Positions 28,261-41,642 are shown, counted from the first letter of the stretch. The stretch: 64,000 nucleotides of DNA from Chromobotia macracanthus (GCA_036877525.1 JAZGTH010000047.1:1903501-1967500), one strand, 5' to 3'. Program-made: numbers and translations. Notes: generated by a model not told the origin, from the letters alone.

Positions 28261-29949
28261 AGTCTGGCATATTTTGTCAACTTTTCATCATCCAATCATA
28301 AATCTGATCATAATGATATATGAGAGACAAAGGTGTATTTCTACATGTGGCTATGGACTACATATTTTATAACACAGATATTCTTGATTAACACATGCTG
28401 TTGTAAGTTAATGATTATAGCGTGTTTAATGTTTCAATGCGCTGAGCACATATCAAACACTGGAGATGTTTTGAGAAATTACTTCATGAAAACTAGATTT
28501 CACCACATCCAAAATTTCAAGTGGATTCTGTCCAGCGACTTTATACCTTCATCTCACATGTCAGTCTGTTGTTGATGGTGGTTTCATCAGCCGTATTTCT
28601 GCAGTTTCCCTCTCCACAGTGATCTCACTTCCTCACGGATAAATACACCAATTACCCTGCACCTGCATTTCATCATTCAGGAAAAAGAGGGAAAATTGTG
28701 GTATTTATTCGATTTACTGTCACAGGAGAACAAACCAGATTCTCATCATTTGCAGTAAGAAATATGATGCAGCTGGGCACCTCATTTGAACTGTTTTAAT
28801 TGGTGAGAAAAGGAAGATTGAGAGTAAAACATCATTACAGGCTGTGTTTCCACATCAGGGCATTACTGATTTTGTTACCTCTTTTATTGTCTCGTTTTAC
28901 CGCAGATGAGGAGAATTCACAGGTTTTGGCACAATCTTCTCTGACAGACAGAAGTTCTAGTTTAACTGGAGATTAATGAAGATAACCGAAACAATAAAGA
29001 GAAATCTCTGTGCTGAAATCCAGGTGCATGTACTGAAAAGTGACAGAAAAAACTGCCAGAAACTTCTGTCCTCATCTCCTTCTCTGGGTTCTTCATTCAT
29101 GTCACCTCTGTTTCTCATTATGTACTCTGATCTTAACACTTAGTAAACGTGAAGGATTTCTCTCAGAGCAGCACAGCTCAGTCACTTCACAGGGGGACTG
29201 TGGGTAATGTATGAGCCTGTGCCTGTTCTCATATCCCTGCATGCAATTTACGTTTGTAATGATCTTTCCAAATCACTGACATCTTTATAAATGTTGCAAT
29301 ACTGACAAAAGCAGTAATTCTATTTCAGCTCAATCAAATGATCGCTGCTGCACCTTCATCTATTCTGCGTTATTTTCTCTAATAGCTCAGATATGGTAAA
29401 TGTATTTCTGCACCGTTGCTGTCAGAGTCATTCTTGTTTTTTAATCTTTGTTCGGCTGTATGAGGGTCTGTAGCACATTCAGCAGGACAAACTAAAGCGA
29501 CACATACAGTGCACAACCGACAGAAAGTTTTAAAGTGAAAGAAAGAACTAATGATTCACACAAATTGTATTTTCCTCAATTTCTCTTTGTTTTCTTCCCT
29601 CAGTATTATTTACTTTGTTGTACCCTGGTAAAAAAAAGTACATTAACTTTTGAGAAACGTTTTTGAAAAAGTGTTGTTGGAAGTTTGGTGGAAGTGGGGC
29701 AGAGTCTTAGTTTTGTGTCACTTGTGTAGAATATTGTGTAGAAATAGCTTGCTAGTCTGGGGCATAAATCTGTAACCAAATGTATTTGAATAGAAAAGTA
29801 ACAAAAGTAAATGGCTTTCCAACTTTTCCAGGATATTTGACCTTATATCAAAAAAGACTGAAAAGTGTTTAATCCTGGAGCATCACATGCATGCAGTGTT
29901 AAAGTCCTCTGATAAAGGCCTCTTGCACTTCACTGTCAGATGAACACCG

Positions 29950-30700
29950 CAGCCACATCATTTCCTGCTCAAACACTCAACAGCATCAGCAGAAATTCAC
30001 CAACCAGCCGTGAGGGACAACAGTGGCGTCTCTCATCTCCACGGCCTGGTGCTGTGGGCCCGGTTTGATACTTCCTGCCTGGACACAGACTCTCACTTCT
30101 GCTGATGGACACAAAGTTGATGATTAGCTGACTCAGTCTGGATGCAGGCTGCAGGACGTCTTGTTGTCCAATCAAGCCCTCCTCCATCATGGTTTGTGTG
30201 AGCGGTCTGCTGCTTTCTCTAGTCTTTAGGGATGAAGATGGAGCACACTGAGAGCTAATTGGACATGGCACATTACAAGCTGAGAACAAGCTAAGTAGAT
30301 TTAGCTGTCAGGAGAGACTGATTGTCCTGAGAGAGGGGACGGCCTTCCACTACGTGAGCACAACGTCAGTTCCTGCACCTGGTTGAATATTAGCCCAAAG
30401 GCTAAAGCACTGCTCTGCCAGTTCATCCTGAGCTAAGCAGAGCACAGCCCGCAACAGGAAGTGGATGCTCTGAATATAAAGCTTTCCGGTCAAAGGCTTG
30501 TCTGGTCAAACAAAGCCATCAATCGCTGCCTCTTTGTCTCTCTGAGCAAAACAAGATGGTGGCGCACGTCAGAGAAAATTGCCCTGTCTGTACTTCTGCT
30601 GTATTAGAGGCATTCATGCACTGAAGCCAAGTGGGATTCACAGGATGTTGTGTGAGAAAAGAAAAATCTACAGGCACGGGCCTGCTGACACTTCAGGAAA
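29950..30700. promoter_or_regulatory. Candidate distal regulatory island
   Basis: This stretch is less AT-rich and less repetitive than its surroundings and has no coding structure. It contains several homeodomain, PBX and TCF/SOX-like words (GATTAGCTGAC, GAGCTAATTGG, AACAAAGCCATCAATC). It lies about 11 kb upstream of egr2, where hindbrain enhancers of Krox20 are plausible. This is inference from composition and position only. Confidence 0.3.
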
Positions 30701-31180
30701 TCACCAGATGAAACACTGGCAGCTTCCAGATGTTTAAAACAAATAAAAAAAACTCAGAAGTCTGATTGTCACTGTGACCTTTTCTCAGTAACTGTTTCAT
30801 GTGTTTCAAACAGCTAAGTTAAAACTGGCTGTAAACTAAAATCATATTTGTACAAGGTGAAAGGTGGTAAAAGGTGTGTCATGTTTGTATTTGTACAGAA
30901 ACTGACTTTCAAAAATTAACTTAAATGATAACTGTAATTCTGTCCTCAAGCCCACACTCATAAAATCTTGATGTTATACTTGTGATAGACCACAGAGCTC
31001 CAGGTGAGAGCTGCTCTTTGTTCCCTCTCTGCATACTAATGCTAATAACTACTTCTGTATGCAAAGTGTAAAATACTGCTCTTATGAATCTGCTGCAGTG
31101 AAAGTGCTGTAGATGGCACATGGTCCAGTCTCCCCTTAACATATTTTGAGCTACACTCATTTCATTTCATATTTTAAATA

Positions 31181-31414
31181 CAACCCCAAATCACAAAAAG
31201 TTGGGACAGTATGGAAAACACAAATAAAAAAAGAAAGTAGTGATTTCTAAATTTACTTTGACTTGTATTTCATTGCGGACAATACAACAGCACATTATTT
31301 AATGTGTTCCTCATGATTTTTATTGTTTTTTCTTCAAAAAAACAAAAATCCTATTTTGGTTCTTGCAACACATTTCAAAAAAAGTTGGAACAGTAAAGCA
31401 AATAAACAGTAAAG
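31181..31414 (-). mobile_element. Solo end of a Tc1-like transposon
   Basis: The sequence from CAACCCCAAATC onward matches, in reverse orientation, the right end of the Tc1 element at 59120-60722. It has a complete inverted terminal repeat of about 205 bp plus about 30 bp of adjacent internal sequence (cagtaaagcaaataaacag). A TA dinucleotide precedes it at 31179-31180. No transposase or second end is present, so it is a one-ended fragment. Confidence 0.9.
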
Positions 31415-31689
31415 TATGTATTTTCATCGTTTTCAAAGTTAATATATCTAAAGTGGACTGTTGAAATAAAAGTGTATATATATATATATATATACATAAA
31501 ATATACAAATATATATTTGATATATTATCAAAATCTGATTTAAACATTGTAAAATGTTTTCAACATAGCTGACAGCACTATATTATCAGAATTGCTTAGC
31601 GATTTAAAATAATTTCTAATCTAAAAGTCAATAGATCATAATTTGTTGATGATGTGCTGGGCAAGGTTAGCCCAGTTATTATCTAATCT

Positions 31690-32200
31690 GTCTTTAATTT
31701 TAGACAAACACACACGTCTCAGTGTAAGAACAATGAGAAACGCAGCAGCACCCCCTCCTTCTCATCTGTTTAATTAACAAAGATGGGTCATTAGGGGGCT
31801 GTGAATGAGGTAACCAGACTCCAGATTAAAACAAACACAAGCTGCAAAAGTGCGAGAACACCCTCATTTATCCAGCTAAACTTCCCACATTATTATTGTC
31901 ATTTAAGAACAGGACAGTGGAAGCAATACGAGTTTATAGAATTACACAAATGGGGGAATATTCTGCTATGCTAATGAGCTGCTCTTCCGAGACTAGCCTT
32001 AATGGGGTTTCTGTAGGAGCGTTTATTACCCGCTCCGCTCCACATCGGATCCGTCCGCCAGGAGTAGAGGGGAGTCCGATAGCCTCGCTGATGTGATTGT
32101 CAGAGCTGCATCTGAGTTAAAGTGCCTTGATTCATCTCCATCCAAATGGGCAGTGACGCTACGGCTGTATCTCCATCTTCATCTGCAGAAGACTGAATTC
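31690..32200. promoter_or_regulatory. Candidate distal regulatory island with homeodomain/POU-like words
   Basis: This non-coding, high-complexity stretch contains TTTAATTAACAAAG (homeodomain next to TCF/SOX), TGCTATGCTAATGAG (POU-like, ATGCTAAT at 31968-31975) and TGATTGTCAG (near PBX-MEIS) at about 32093. It lies about 9 kb upstream of egr2. An enhancer role is inferred, not shown. Confidence 0.35.
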
Positions 32201-33438
32201 CCTGGAAAATAATGAATCGCAGCTTCATTTGTAACTGTCAGAGAAAATCCCGGCTTGCCATGGCTCTTCTTTCGCTGATGAGTGTAAATGATCACAAACT
32301 TACAGAAGTTCACCGCTGTCAGGAAGTGTCGGAGTGCTCACTCAGAATACTTTGTGAGAGAAAAGTTGTTTTAAATGTTTGCTAATGTCAAGATTCTCAT
32401 TTTTCCCTCCCACATACCTGGTCTCCCTCACACGAGCTCCTCTTTCTTTGTGTTGTCTGTTTTTTCTGTTGTTAATGACAGGAGACCAAGGCCTTGCTGA
32501 GGTCATCCATCTTCTGTGGACATCCACCCACTGATCGCTGCTGGCCAATACAGACTCCAGTGACCGGCATTATGGCCGTGTCAGTGTCCGAACCCCCCTC
32601 GACCCCCCACGATTAATCATCATTTGGAGAGTGGTGCTGGCCTGCTCAGGAGAGGGACAGACCCTGCAGGTGGTATTGGGTTTGGGGGACAATGGACCTG
32701 CCACTGGGCCTTTGTGTTTTTCCTCCTGCACAGCAGCAGCGCTCTTTACCTTACTAGTAGAACACAGAGAGAGACACACAGGGACGTGGGGTGGGTGTTA
32801 GTTGATATGTAGATATATATTAGTCATCATGTAGCATCAATTATTATATCAGATGGGCTAATGAACCCTACAGCTGAAAAATGAATTTTATTACAATCAC
32901 ACCGATCCAGGAATTGGCAACAAACACACATTCTTTTATAATGTTGGTGTTTGTGGGATCAGTGTGAATTAGCTGAAATGAAACCTGTATAACTGTGTGC
33001 GTAACATTAGTTGTATGATCAAATAAAAAATAAAATAATGAACTAAATAGTTAAATGAAAAATAGTTAAATAGTTAAAGCTAAATAGTTAAATGAATGAT
33101 TTGAGGTGTTGAACAAAGAGATCAGTAACTACTCACAGTTAAAGATTTGTTCAGTATGCACTGCAATAATTGGGATTCTTGCCTTTGCAAACAACACTAA
33201 TAAATAATAACATCAGTAATATTCTTATTCTAAAAACAATGGAAGTTAATAAGATATGGTTTAAATCTTTCCACCTCACTGGCATGAATTAAGAATAACA
33301 AAAAAGTAGAAGCAATAAGAGCTTATAAATTATGCCAGATATTGCCCCATGTGTGTAAAGGTTACTTTGAAGGGTTATAGCAAAGAATATAAAATCAATA
33401 AAAAGTCAATGAGAAGAATCCACCACAATATACAAATA

Positions 33439-33442
<4 letters not shown>

Positions 33443-33504
<62 letters not shown>
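33443..33504. repeat. (TG)n microsatellite
   Basis: About 62 nt of pure TG dinucleotides, followed by GA-rich sequence. Confidence 0.97.
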
Positions 33505-33506
<2 letters not shown>

Positions 33507-36147
33507 AAAGTAAGAGACAGATAGAGAGAGAGACCCACTAAAAATGGTGACACTTCACACACATGCATACATCACATCTTTGACCAATCACGTTCAAGGA
33601 TTTATTTGTTGATCACTGTCGAACCAAATTTTAAAGAACACACATAAGCGTAAAGCATATAATAACATCATTTTGTCCTGGCCTCCAGTATTAATTTTTC
33701 TGATCCATCACCTCCTTTTGTTGTGTTGTGAGGACAGTATATTAGAAAACAGTATATTAGAAAACAATCATTTTAATCCCATAAATGAGTGTTTAGTTAA
33801 TGAATCAAAATAACTCATGGTTCTCCCGTGACTGCTTTCCTCTAGTTCTCACCATTACACAGGATGAACATTAAGAGACTCTTAAATAGCCGTCAGTTTT
33901 GTAAACTGCTATATAGACTCTGATACACGCAATTCATTACTCACCACATCTGCAAATGATGGATCTGCTACATAATGCCTAAACTTTGACAGAGCCAACA
34001 AAAGGCTGAGACTCCAGCAAAACTCCACATTAGCAAAAGGCTGACACCGAATTAAAGATTGATTTAACAAAACCATTTGTTATGAGCGTCTGACATGCAG
34101 CTCTGTCTGTAGAGACCAGTGGAACTCCAGACCCCATCATCTCCAGCGCCCGCAGGAAACATGAGCACTTGTAATGATCCTGTTTGTTTTATTTTCTGCT
34201 GTAAGCACCCCACACACTCGTTCAACATGTACCTTTTATTACCTTGAATTTAAAGTTTTAATTACATTATGTTAGTTTTAAATACATCATTTTACTTTGT
34301 TTATGATTCTATGACTCTAAATGCCATTATATTATGTTAATGATGTTTATTTTATCAAATGTAAGAGAAAACATGAAGGGAAATTAGAAAGAGAAAATTT
34401 AAATTTTTGAATCTATTGCTGTATGATTCTGAATATTCAGTCACTTCTTTTGCAAATGTTGTTTCTCTTATGCTGAATGCTTATGAATGCTTCTGCTGCT
34501 CTTTTCCATTTCATACTCACCATGACTGTCAGTGGCCAGAAATCATAAAAACTCATCACATCATACCTACTGACTCGTGTGTTGACTCTTAATCTCCTGA
34601 ACACAGACTTCACAGAATATATCATGTTGTAAAATCATAATTCACTGAAAATCTTCCTCTTATATATCAGAGCAATTATTCTGCAGCTAATGTTTTTATT
34701 CTTACAGGAAACATTAGATTTGAGATGACAGCACAGATAAAGCCTTCCACAAAATAACAGCTGTGTTTCTTTTCAAACACTTTTAAAAAATATTTTCATT
34801 TATGGGTAAACTATTTCTTTTGTATTTTAGATCCAGTTTTTTTACATTCTGAACACACGTGCGATTCAAAATTATTTTTACTTTAACCTTATGACGTTTG
34901 TCAGAATTTAAGATTATTGGCTGTCAAACATGTATGTGTCTGATATCAGAAATGTGTGTTTGGCTATTGTGCTGCTGACAGCCAAAGACAGCAGAAACGT
35001 CTTCAGCATTAAAGAAAACACATTCATGTCAATGAGAGACAGAGTGATCAGTAATGCAGGTGAAGTCGGGTCATGACCCGCAGACCCAGAAGAATCAGAT
35101 CAGAACTAACATCCACATGAGATATAGTATGTAGTCAGACAGTCAGAAGAATTTTTATTATTATTTTACAGTTTAATAGAACTGTATGAAGTATGACATA
35201 CATAATGAAGTATGAGGACCAGTTTTCATCTGGCCAGTGGACAAACATGGTGTGATTTATGTTTGCAGGCTGGGTCAGTTTGTGGACTGTCTGTGCAAAA
35301 CTTTCTGCTACAATGTCCAGGTGTTGCCAGAGTGTTTATCTCTAGCTGCTCACTGGAGGGTTCTGGATGGTTGTGTACTGGTCCAAGTCAAAGATCTCAC
35401 CCTCGTTCTGATATTCTGCTCTCTAGATGACTCCACTCTGGCCTTCAGTTTAAGTCATTGCAATTTTTTGGCCATAAATCAGTTATTCTACACCTGCCAA
35501 CAAACCAGATGATTTGAACTGTAGCACAAACAATTCCAGATAAATTATACATTTTTATTTAGATTTTAAAAAAAAATGTGTTTATTTAAGTATTGCATTC
35601 TACAGATTGATAGACACAATCAACAGTAAAACTAATGCCTGTCTGAGCAAACAAGTAAAGACAGGTCTCAAATTCATTGTGTAACTTTACATGCTCTTAC
35701 ATGCAACTTTACAGGGTCACTGTTTTGTGTTTTCTGATTTATTGCATGAGAGCAGATCATGCACATGCATGTTACATGCACGGCTGTGTCTGCCACATTC
35801 TCAATGTTTGACTGATACCTGACTCTGTTTGTCAAAGCATTTCAGCACCTGCACTTCTTATTCAGTGTCAAGATGCAGAATACACATGAAGCCCATGCAT
35901 TGTCTCCAGTTTCCTTTCTCTACATTGTTACACCCCCCAGAACAGCGTGAGAGAGAACGACAGCACCTCATAAAGCCCCATGGTAAACTATAGAGTATCA
36001 GTTTGAGGAGCATCACCATCCCATGAGTGTGTGAGGGTGTGTAAGCGTGTGTGTGCAGCACAGAGTTGCTATTGGATGGCTGTAAAGCTCTTGGAGGAGC
36101 CCACTCATATGATGAAGAGTCACAAAGAGCCATTTCTGTCCATGCCA

Positions 36148-36272
36148 CATTGATGCTGTGAGTATACAACATCATAAATGTTTCTTCATGTGTTTTACTG
36201 TGTGTGTGTGTGTGTTTTAATGCACTGATGCTTGAGTATACAACATCATAAATGTTTCTTCATGTGTTTTAC

Positions 36273-36306
<34 letters not shown>

Positions 36307-36373
36307 TGTGTGTGTTTTAATGCACTGATGCTGTGAGTATACAACATCATCAGTGTTTCTTCATGTGTTTTAC

Positions 36374-36405
<32 letters not shown>

Positions 36406-36525
36406 TGTATGTGTTTTAATGCACTGATGATGTGAGTATACAACATCATCAATGTTTCTTCATGTGTTTTACTGTGTGTGTATGTGTGTGTGAAAGTGAG
36501 AGTGTGTGTGTTTTAATGCACTGTA
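36148..36525. repeat. Tandem repeat, four units of about 74-101 bp
   Basis: The phrase AGTATACAACATCAT recurs at 36161, 36235, 36336 and 36435. Each copy is followed by TTTCTTCATGTGTTTTACTG, a (TG)n block and TTTTAATGCACTGATG. Unit length varies with the internal (TG)n and GAGA blocks. Confidence 0.93.
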
Positions 36526-39500
36526 ATGCTGCATGATTTTGAAGCTGTGGGTGTGCAGTACTTCTCTCTGTGAACAGAGACCTTCATTTAGATAATGTGG
36601 ATAATGGGATATCAGAATACGTCAAAATACCAGCGCAACTCTTCGGACAGGTGTTACAGTCCTGGACTGTGCCTGTGAGCAGAAATGTCATTAGAGTGTG
36701 TAAAACTGACGTGCTGGTATGTTTCTTCATCCACAGAAATGTCAAAAAAATAGAAATGTGAAAAAATAGACTTAACCTGAGATGAAAATGAATTAAAAGC
36801 CTGTAGTTTAGAAAAAAGAGTAAACCTATTTTTGAAATGGAAAGAAAATAAGTATTATATACTGCGTGTGTGTGTGTGTGTTTACTTACCATATATTGTA
36901 AACAAATTTGTACCTAAAAGTAAGAAAAATCTGACAAATCTGAACAAAACATAATTTTAGGGAGTCTCATTTTTCTCATTTGTGAAAATGCTATAAAAAT
37001 ATAGTAAACATTTTAATTCATGCAGAAAGTTTTCTGTTAGGGATATATTATTTGTCACTAGTTGTGGATAAAAATAATAGAAATCTATGGAGCATCCCCT
37101 TTTAGATAAATAAGTAAATGTGCGTGTGTTCATTTTTATATTTTTATACTTTTTGCATTTTTTTTAAATTATGATTTTGGAAAAAAGAGAAGGTGATTTT
37201 TTTGTCAAATAATATGTGATTATTTCAGACATTGCTGGTATAATGGTTTTCCTCAGAGCTGGGTCATAATTTAATTCCTCCTTCAGAAGTATTAAATGCA
37301 AACAGATTCTTAATAGTGAAATGAAGCTAGAACAATGATTGTTTGCTCGCCCTACATACAACTAACACAAACAAACACAGTCCTTTGAAGGTGAACATCT
37401 ATAGAAAAGTAACACCTACTCAAATTCAGCAAGAACATCTGCCTCCTACTCAGTTAGAAGCACAATTCATGTTTTGCAGAGTCTCCCACGGCTGGTCTTC
37501 AGATGTCAGCCGACTCCAGAGCAGGTTTGTGTCCATTCACTTCAAAAACCTCGGCTGAATTTTGTGGGTGTAACTTGACAGCTTGCTTTATAATGTATTG
37601 TCATATGTCTGACCGGCAGTTTTTAAGGAGATATTCCTTGAAGCAGATTTGTAAATTCTTTTTTTAAATACATACAGTTCAAATAATGCTGCATGACAGG
37701 TAACAGCACCAAAAATGATATTACTGGTGAAGTACAAAGATTGTAACTCTTAGATATGTTAGATAGACATACAGATGTATTACATAGAGAGCTGGTAACA
37801 TGTAATATTTACACTGTGTGAGTACAGTACATATCAGAAAGGACTTTCTGTTGACTTTCTCATCTTGATGAGTAATAGAGAACAATGAAACAGCACAGAA
37901 ATATAACACAAGGGCTGATGCAGAGAGATTCTGTGCATCCTCATAAGCAAGAATCATGTGACCCCAGCAGATCCTGTACACATGTAGGAAAGAAAGCCCT
38001 TGAATTCAGGGCCTGCTGTGTGTGGGTGTCCATCATTCCCAGCAGGGACAGCCAGATCCCAGCTGCTAGCGGACATTCGGCCGGCCCGGCACGCTCTGCC
38101 AAAGCAGGACACTTCTGCACAGTGTGCAAACATTTTTGCATCTGTAGGCGTACAACAAAAGACACATGCATTTGAAGAAGTTTCCTTCTTTTGGTAGTGG
38201 GGGAGGATGCAAGAATTCCTGAAAATGTGAAGCATTCAGATGCGGCAGTTAGCATCAAAGATTGTCACTGTTCTGTGCAGCGCTTTTGTGTCTTTCTTAA
38301 GCTGTCGTACGACTACAATTACCCATAGAGAGCAAACACTGAAATCATAGCTACTGTGAAAGTGATGGGTCAGTTCATGATTACTGATTACTGACATGCA
38401 TAATGCATGTGAATGATCATCATTGATCCACAGGAGTAAAGCTTGCTGTATACTTCATAAAACATAGACCATTTTCATCTCAAACCAACATTCAGCTTCA
38501 TTGCATTGCCCTGCAAAGCAGTTGCAGGTTTTCTTTAGCCTCTAGTCTTGAAGAGGCCTTGCAACTAATACAGCCAGCAGAAACAGTTCCAGGTTCATTA
38601 GTTCCATCCTCATGGATGTTCAGGCTCTGATTTGAGATGCTGTTTACACGTCCCTGTAATCAGTCTGTCACATCACTCGCCTGCTCTTTATTCACGGACG
38701 CGCGGTAGGAACAAAAAATCACCTGACGAACACGCAGAGCTCTTTGGCACTAGATGTCTGCGACTGATCATGTAAATGTTTGTGTTTATTGAGCGTTTAG
38801 GGTGATTTGCAGTGTTAGTCAATACCTCTAGTCAATATCTGCTGCACTGTGTGTCACTTACTAATTGCCCGTCTGTGCATCAGCGGCGATTAAACATGCA
38901 GACGGGCCTGAAGGAGACCTCAGACAGGCTGTGGATTAAATCACAAGCCATGGAGCTGACACCAGCCCTGAAAATGGTGTCCACCCCTCAGTTTATACCC
39001 ATGACGGGCATAGGGTCCCAACAGCACAGGTTAGGCCCTTACACACCTTCCTCTTCTTGCCAGAGGGTGTTGGAGCTCCGGTTTGAATCTCAGTATTAGA
39101 ATACTTTAACCAAAGTGTCTGTGATAAGTGTATGCTATGACAGATGGCTGCATTTGTAAATCATTCAGAAACTGTTATGACAGTCTGGTGGTGTTCTGAG
39201 ATCACAAACTGTTTCCAAGCCATGCGTATGATGACAGCAACACCTTCTCAGAAATAACCAGAGCATGCATGGGTGGGGATAAAAATATATCTGATGATGG
39301 ACAACAGGATGCTTGTGGTAACTGGGGATTTTCTTTGTACTATCAAAACTGGGGGTGTGTGTGAGGTTTCCTGCACATGGCCGATTACACTCCCATTCAA
39401 GCTTCTGACATCATAAAAACAAACTAAGATTGTTTACTGAATTGCTAATGATAATATCAGATATGAACCCAGCCCTCTGATCATTTTCAGAGGACGTCTT

Positions 39501-40785
39501 CAGCATTTTAAAAATACTTCTCAGTTTATTTAATCATTTAGTTTTGGACAATACTCAAATTCTGATATTCTAGACTTCTGTTACTAGATTGTAAAATTCA
39601 AGAGTTTTTCATAACATAGACTATTGTAAATATAAAAAAATATGATTTATGTCTAATTAAAGCCTTAATTAAAGCAAACCAAAATCGTTTGAATCGGTTG
39701 AAAAAACAACAGGCTACAGATATGTACATTTTATTCTTGCTGCTGTTTTGAAGGGAATCATTTAGATTTCCTCTCTCTGTGTCTAAAGATGAGAGATGCA
39801 CTTTTGAAAGCTAAAAGCCTGAAGTTTCTTTTGCTCACATATATATCCTATAGCCAGATAACAGATAATCTGCCTCACACACAATAAATGTCATACCGCC
39901 CCCTGCCCATGTAATGTGACATAACCTCTGCTTATAACCCAACATATATAACACTAACAAAGAGTCGTGATTTATTATTATATTAAAAAGCACACAGTAC
40001 ACAGCCATGGCAATCTGCAGTACAACAGGCACATTTATAAACGAAACAATACGTTCATTGTATCTGGACATGTTAAAGTGAAACAGATGAAGCTTGTGCG
40101 GAAAGAATATTTCATTTCTTTACACACTAAACCATAGATAATAAGATAACTGCAATATAAATCCAGTTCATCATTGTTTAAAAATTCTCGATTTGCATAA
40201 AAGCAGAAGCATATCATGTTGAAACGCTGACAGATGCTGAAGGTTTAAGAGACTGTGGCAGCAGCAGTAATAGCGGCTGTTTTCATGTGTGGGATGTTTA
40301 ATGCAATAAAAGACAGACATGCATCTTTTACACTGACAAACACACAAGTGGAGCAAACACTGTCCCCATATTCACTGTCGTCGTGAACTTTCTTTATAAA
40401 AGCGATCGTGACGTGTCTGTTCGCTCTCTGTGGATGTGGATGAGATGCTGCTTGTGTCTGCCGACCTCAGCTCTCCTCCCCCGGATCTCTTACTAACAAG
40501 TTTCTGAACCCACGGGGGGAATTCACTTCTGTAATCGCTTCATTTGGTCGCATCGTTAAACCTCACGGCGGAAAGCATTTCTATTTAGGTATACAGGCAT
40601 TTACATTAGGAAAGTTTTAGTTTCTGATGTGTCTGAAATACAGTCGATGTTTGGATACCGATGTGAGAAAACCACACGCGTTTAAAGCAGCTGCACACAA
40701 TTTGCTGACCGATACATTTTCAGGCATTAAATAACAAAGAGCGTTTGCAGCATGAAGGCTTAGCTAATAAACAGACACAGATGCA

Positions 40786-40841
40786 ATAACAATAACAACA
40801 ACAACAACAACAACAATAACAATAACAATAACAATAATAAG
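40786..40841. repeat. (AAC/AAT)n microsatellite
   Basis: Tandem AAC and AATAAC trinucleotides about 620 bp upstream of the egr2 start codon. Confidence 0.9.
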
Positions 40842-40966
40842 AAGTTGTGCTCTTAACTTTGTTTATAAGCAGCAGTCTAATAATAGCACCGGCTCCGTCT
40901 TTCCGACAGCGGGAGAAATCCCCGGCAGACTCACTCGGCAACACTCGCGAGTTTCCGATACACGAT

Positions 40967-41050
40967 TTCCGGAATATTCTCCATAAATGGACGAAAGGGT
41001 TTTGACGTTTACCGGATGAAACCATTTATGGCATGAACATGTACCGGAAT
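40967..41050 (+). promoter_or_regulatory. egr2: egr2 SRE cluster: two CArG boxes with adjacent ETS sites
   Basis: Two perfect CArG boxes (CC(A/T)6GG) lie 41 bp apart, start to start: CCATAAATGG at 40981-40990 and its exact reverse complement CCATTTATGG at 41022-41031. ETS words flank them: TTCCGGAA at 40967-40974, ACCGGATG at 41011-41018 and ACCGGAAT at 41043-41050. This is the layout of serum response elements bound by SRF with ELK/SAP ternary complex factors, well known in immediate-early EGR promoters. The sites lie about 430-500 bp upstream of the egr2 ATG. Confidence 0.7.
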
Positions 41051-41310
41051 TCCTGACTGCAGATAATGCATCGCAGCGGAATAATAGATACTTTACACAG
41101 AACGCAACAAATACATCGCCATGCTTTAGTTTACCGAAATCATTTTAAATGAAGATAATACACTTCGTTCATTTTCCCGCCTAGCAAAAGCTTTACATGC
41201 ACAGTCGGCTTCAACAGAACGGATTCTCCATTGACAAGTTTTGCCTCAACACGTCACAGAACTCAAAACCAATCAGATGGCGCAGCGGGGCTCCTCTTTT
41301 GCCGTCCAGT

Positions 41311-41464
41311 CCCTATATGGTCAGTGACGTCACGGCACGTTGATAAACTCGCCATAAATGCATCCCAGCAGCAGCGGCTCACTGAGCGCGCGAGCGGCCG
41401 GCGGCACACACGCGAGGGGCGGCCGTCCGCACCACAGAAGAAGCTCTGAACCGCGACTCACTGA
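41311..41464 (+). promoter_or_regulatory. egr2: egr2 core promoter and 5' UTR
   Basis: In order there is an imperfect CArG box CCCTATATGG (41311-41320), a palindromic CRE TGACGTCA (41325-41332), a TATA-like CATAAAT (41353-41359), and a GC-rich leader with an Sp1-type GGGGCGG (41416-41422). Transcription would start about 30 bp after the TATA-like box, giving a leader of roughly 80 nt without an upstream ATG. The start site itself is inferred. Confidence 0.6.
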
Positions 41465-41642
41465 ATGATGACTGCCAAAACCTTGGAGAAAGCCCCCGTA
41501 ACTCTTGGGGGCTTTGTGCACCCTCTCTCCGAAAGCATCTACTCAGTGGACGAGCTCTCCACATCACTGCCAGCCTCTGTGACTATATTTACAAATGGTG
41601 ATTTAGGAGGACATTACGAGCAGATTAACGGGGCTTCGGGAG
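41465..41642 (+). CDS. egr2: egr2 coding exon 1
   Basis: It starts at the first of two consecutive ATGs (MMTAKTLEKAPVTLGGF). Donor GTGAGG follows at 41643. It ends in phase 1. Confidence 0.96.

Larger units (their letters stand above)
22651..40960. other. Gene-free interval upstream of egr2
   Basis: No exon, RNA gene or intact transposase is visible in 18 kb. It holds microsatellites (26648-26684 AT/TAA, 27219-27327 composite, 33443-33504 (TG)n, 40786-40841 AAC/AAT), a Tc1 end fragment (31181-31414), a tandem repeat (36148-36525) and a degenerate dispersed repeat near 28170-28260. Islands of more complex, higher-GC sequence at about 25050-25400, 29950-30700, 31690-32200, 38000-38110 and 38880-39070 are candidates for conserved regulatory DNA. 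Short open frames here lack splice sites, homology and codon structure. Confidence 0.6.
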
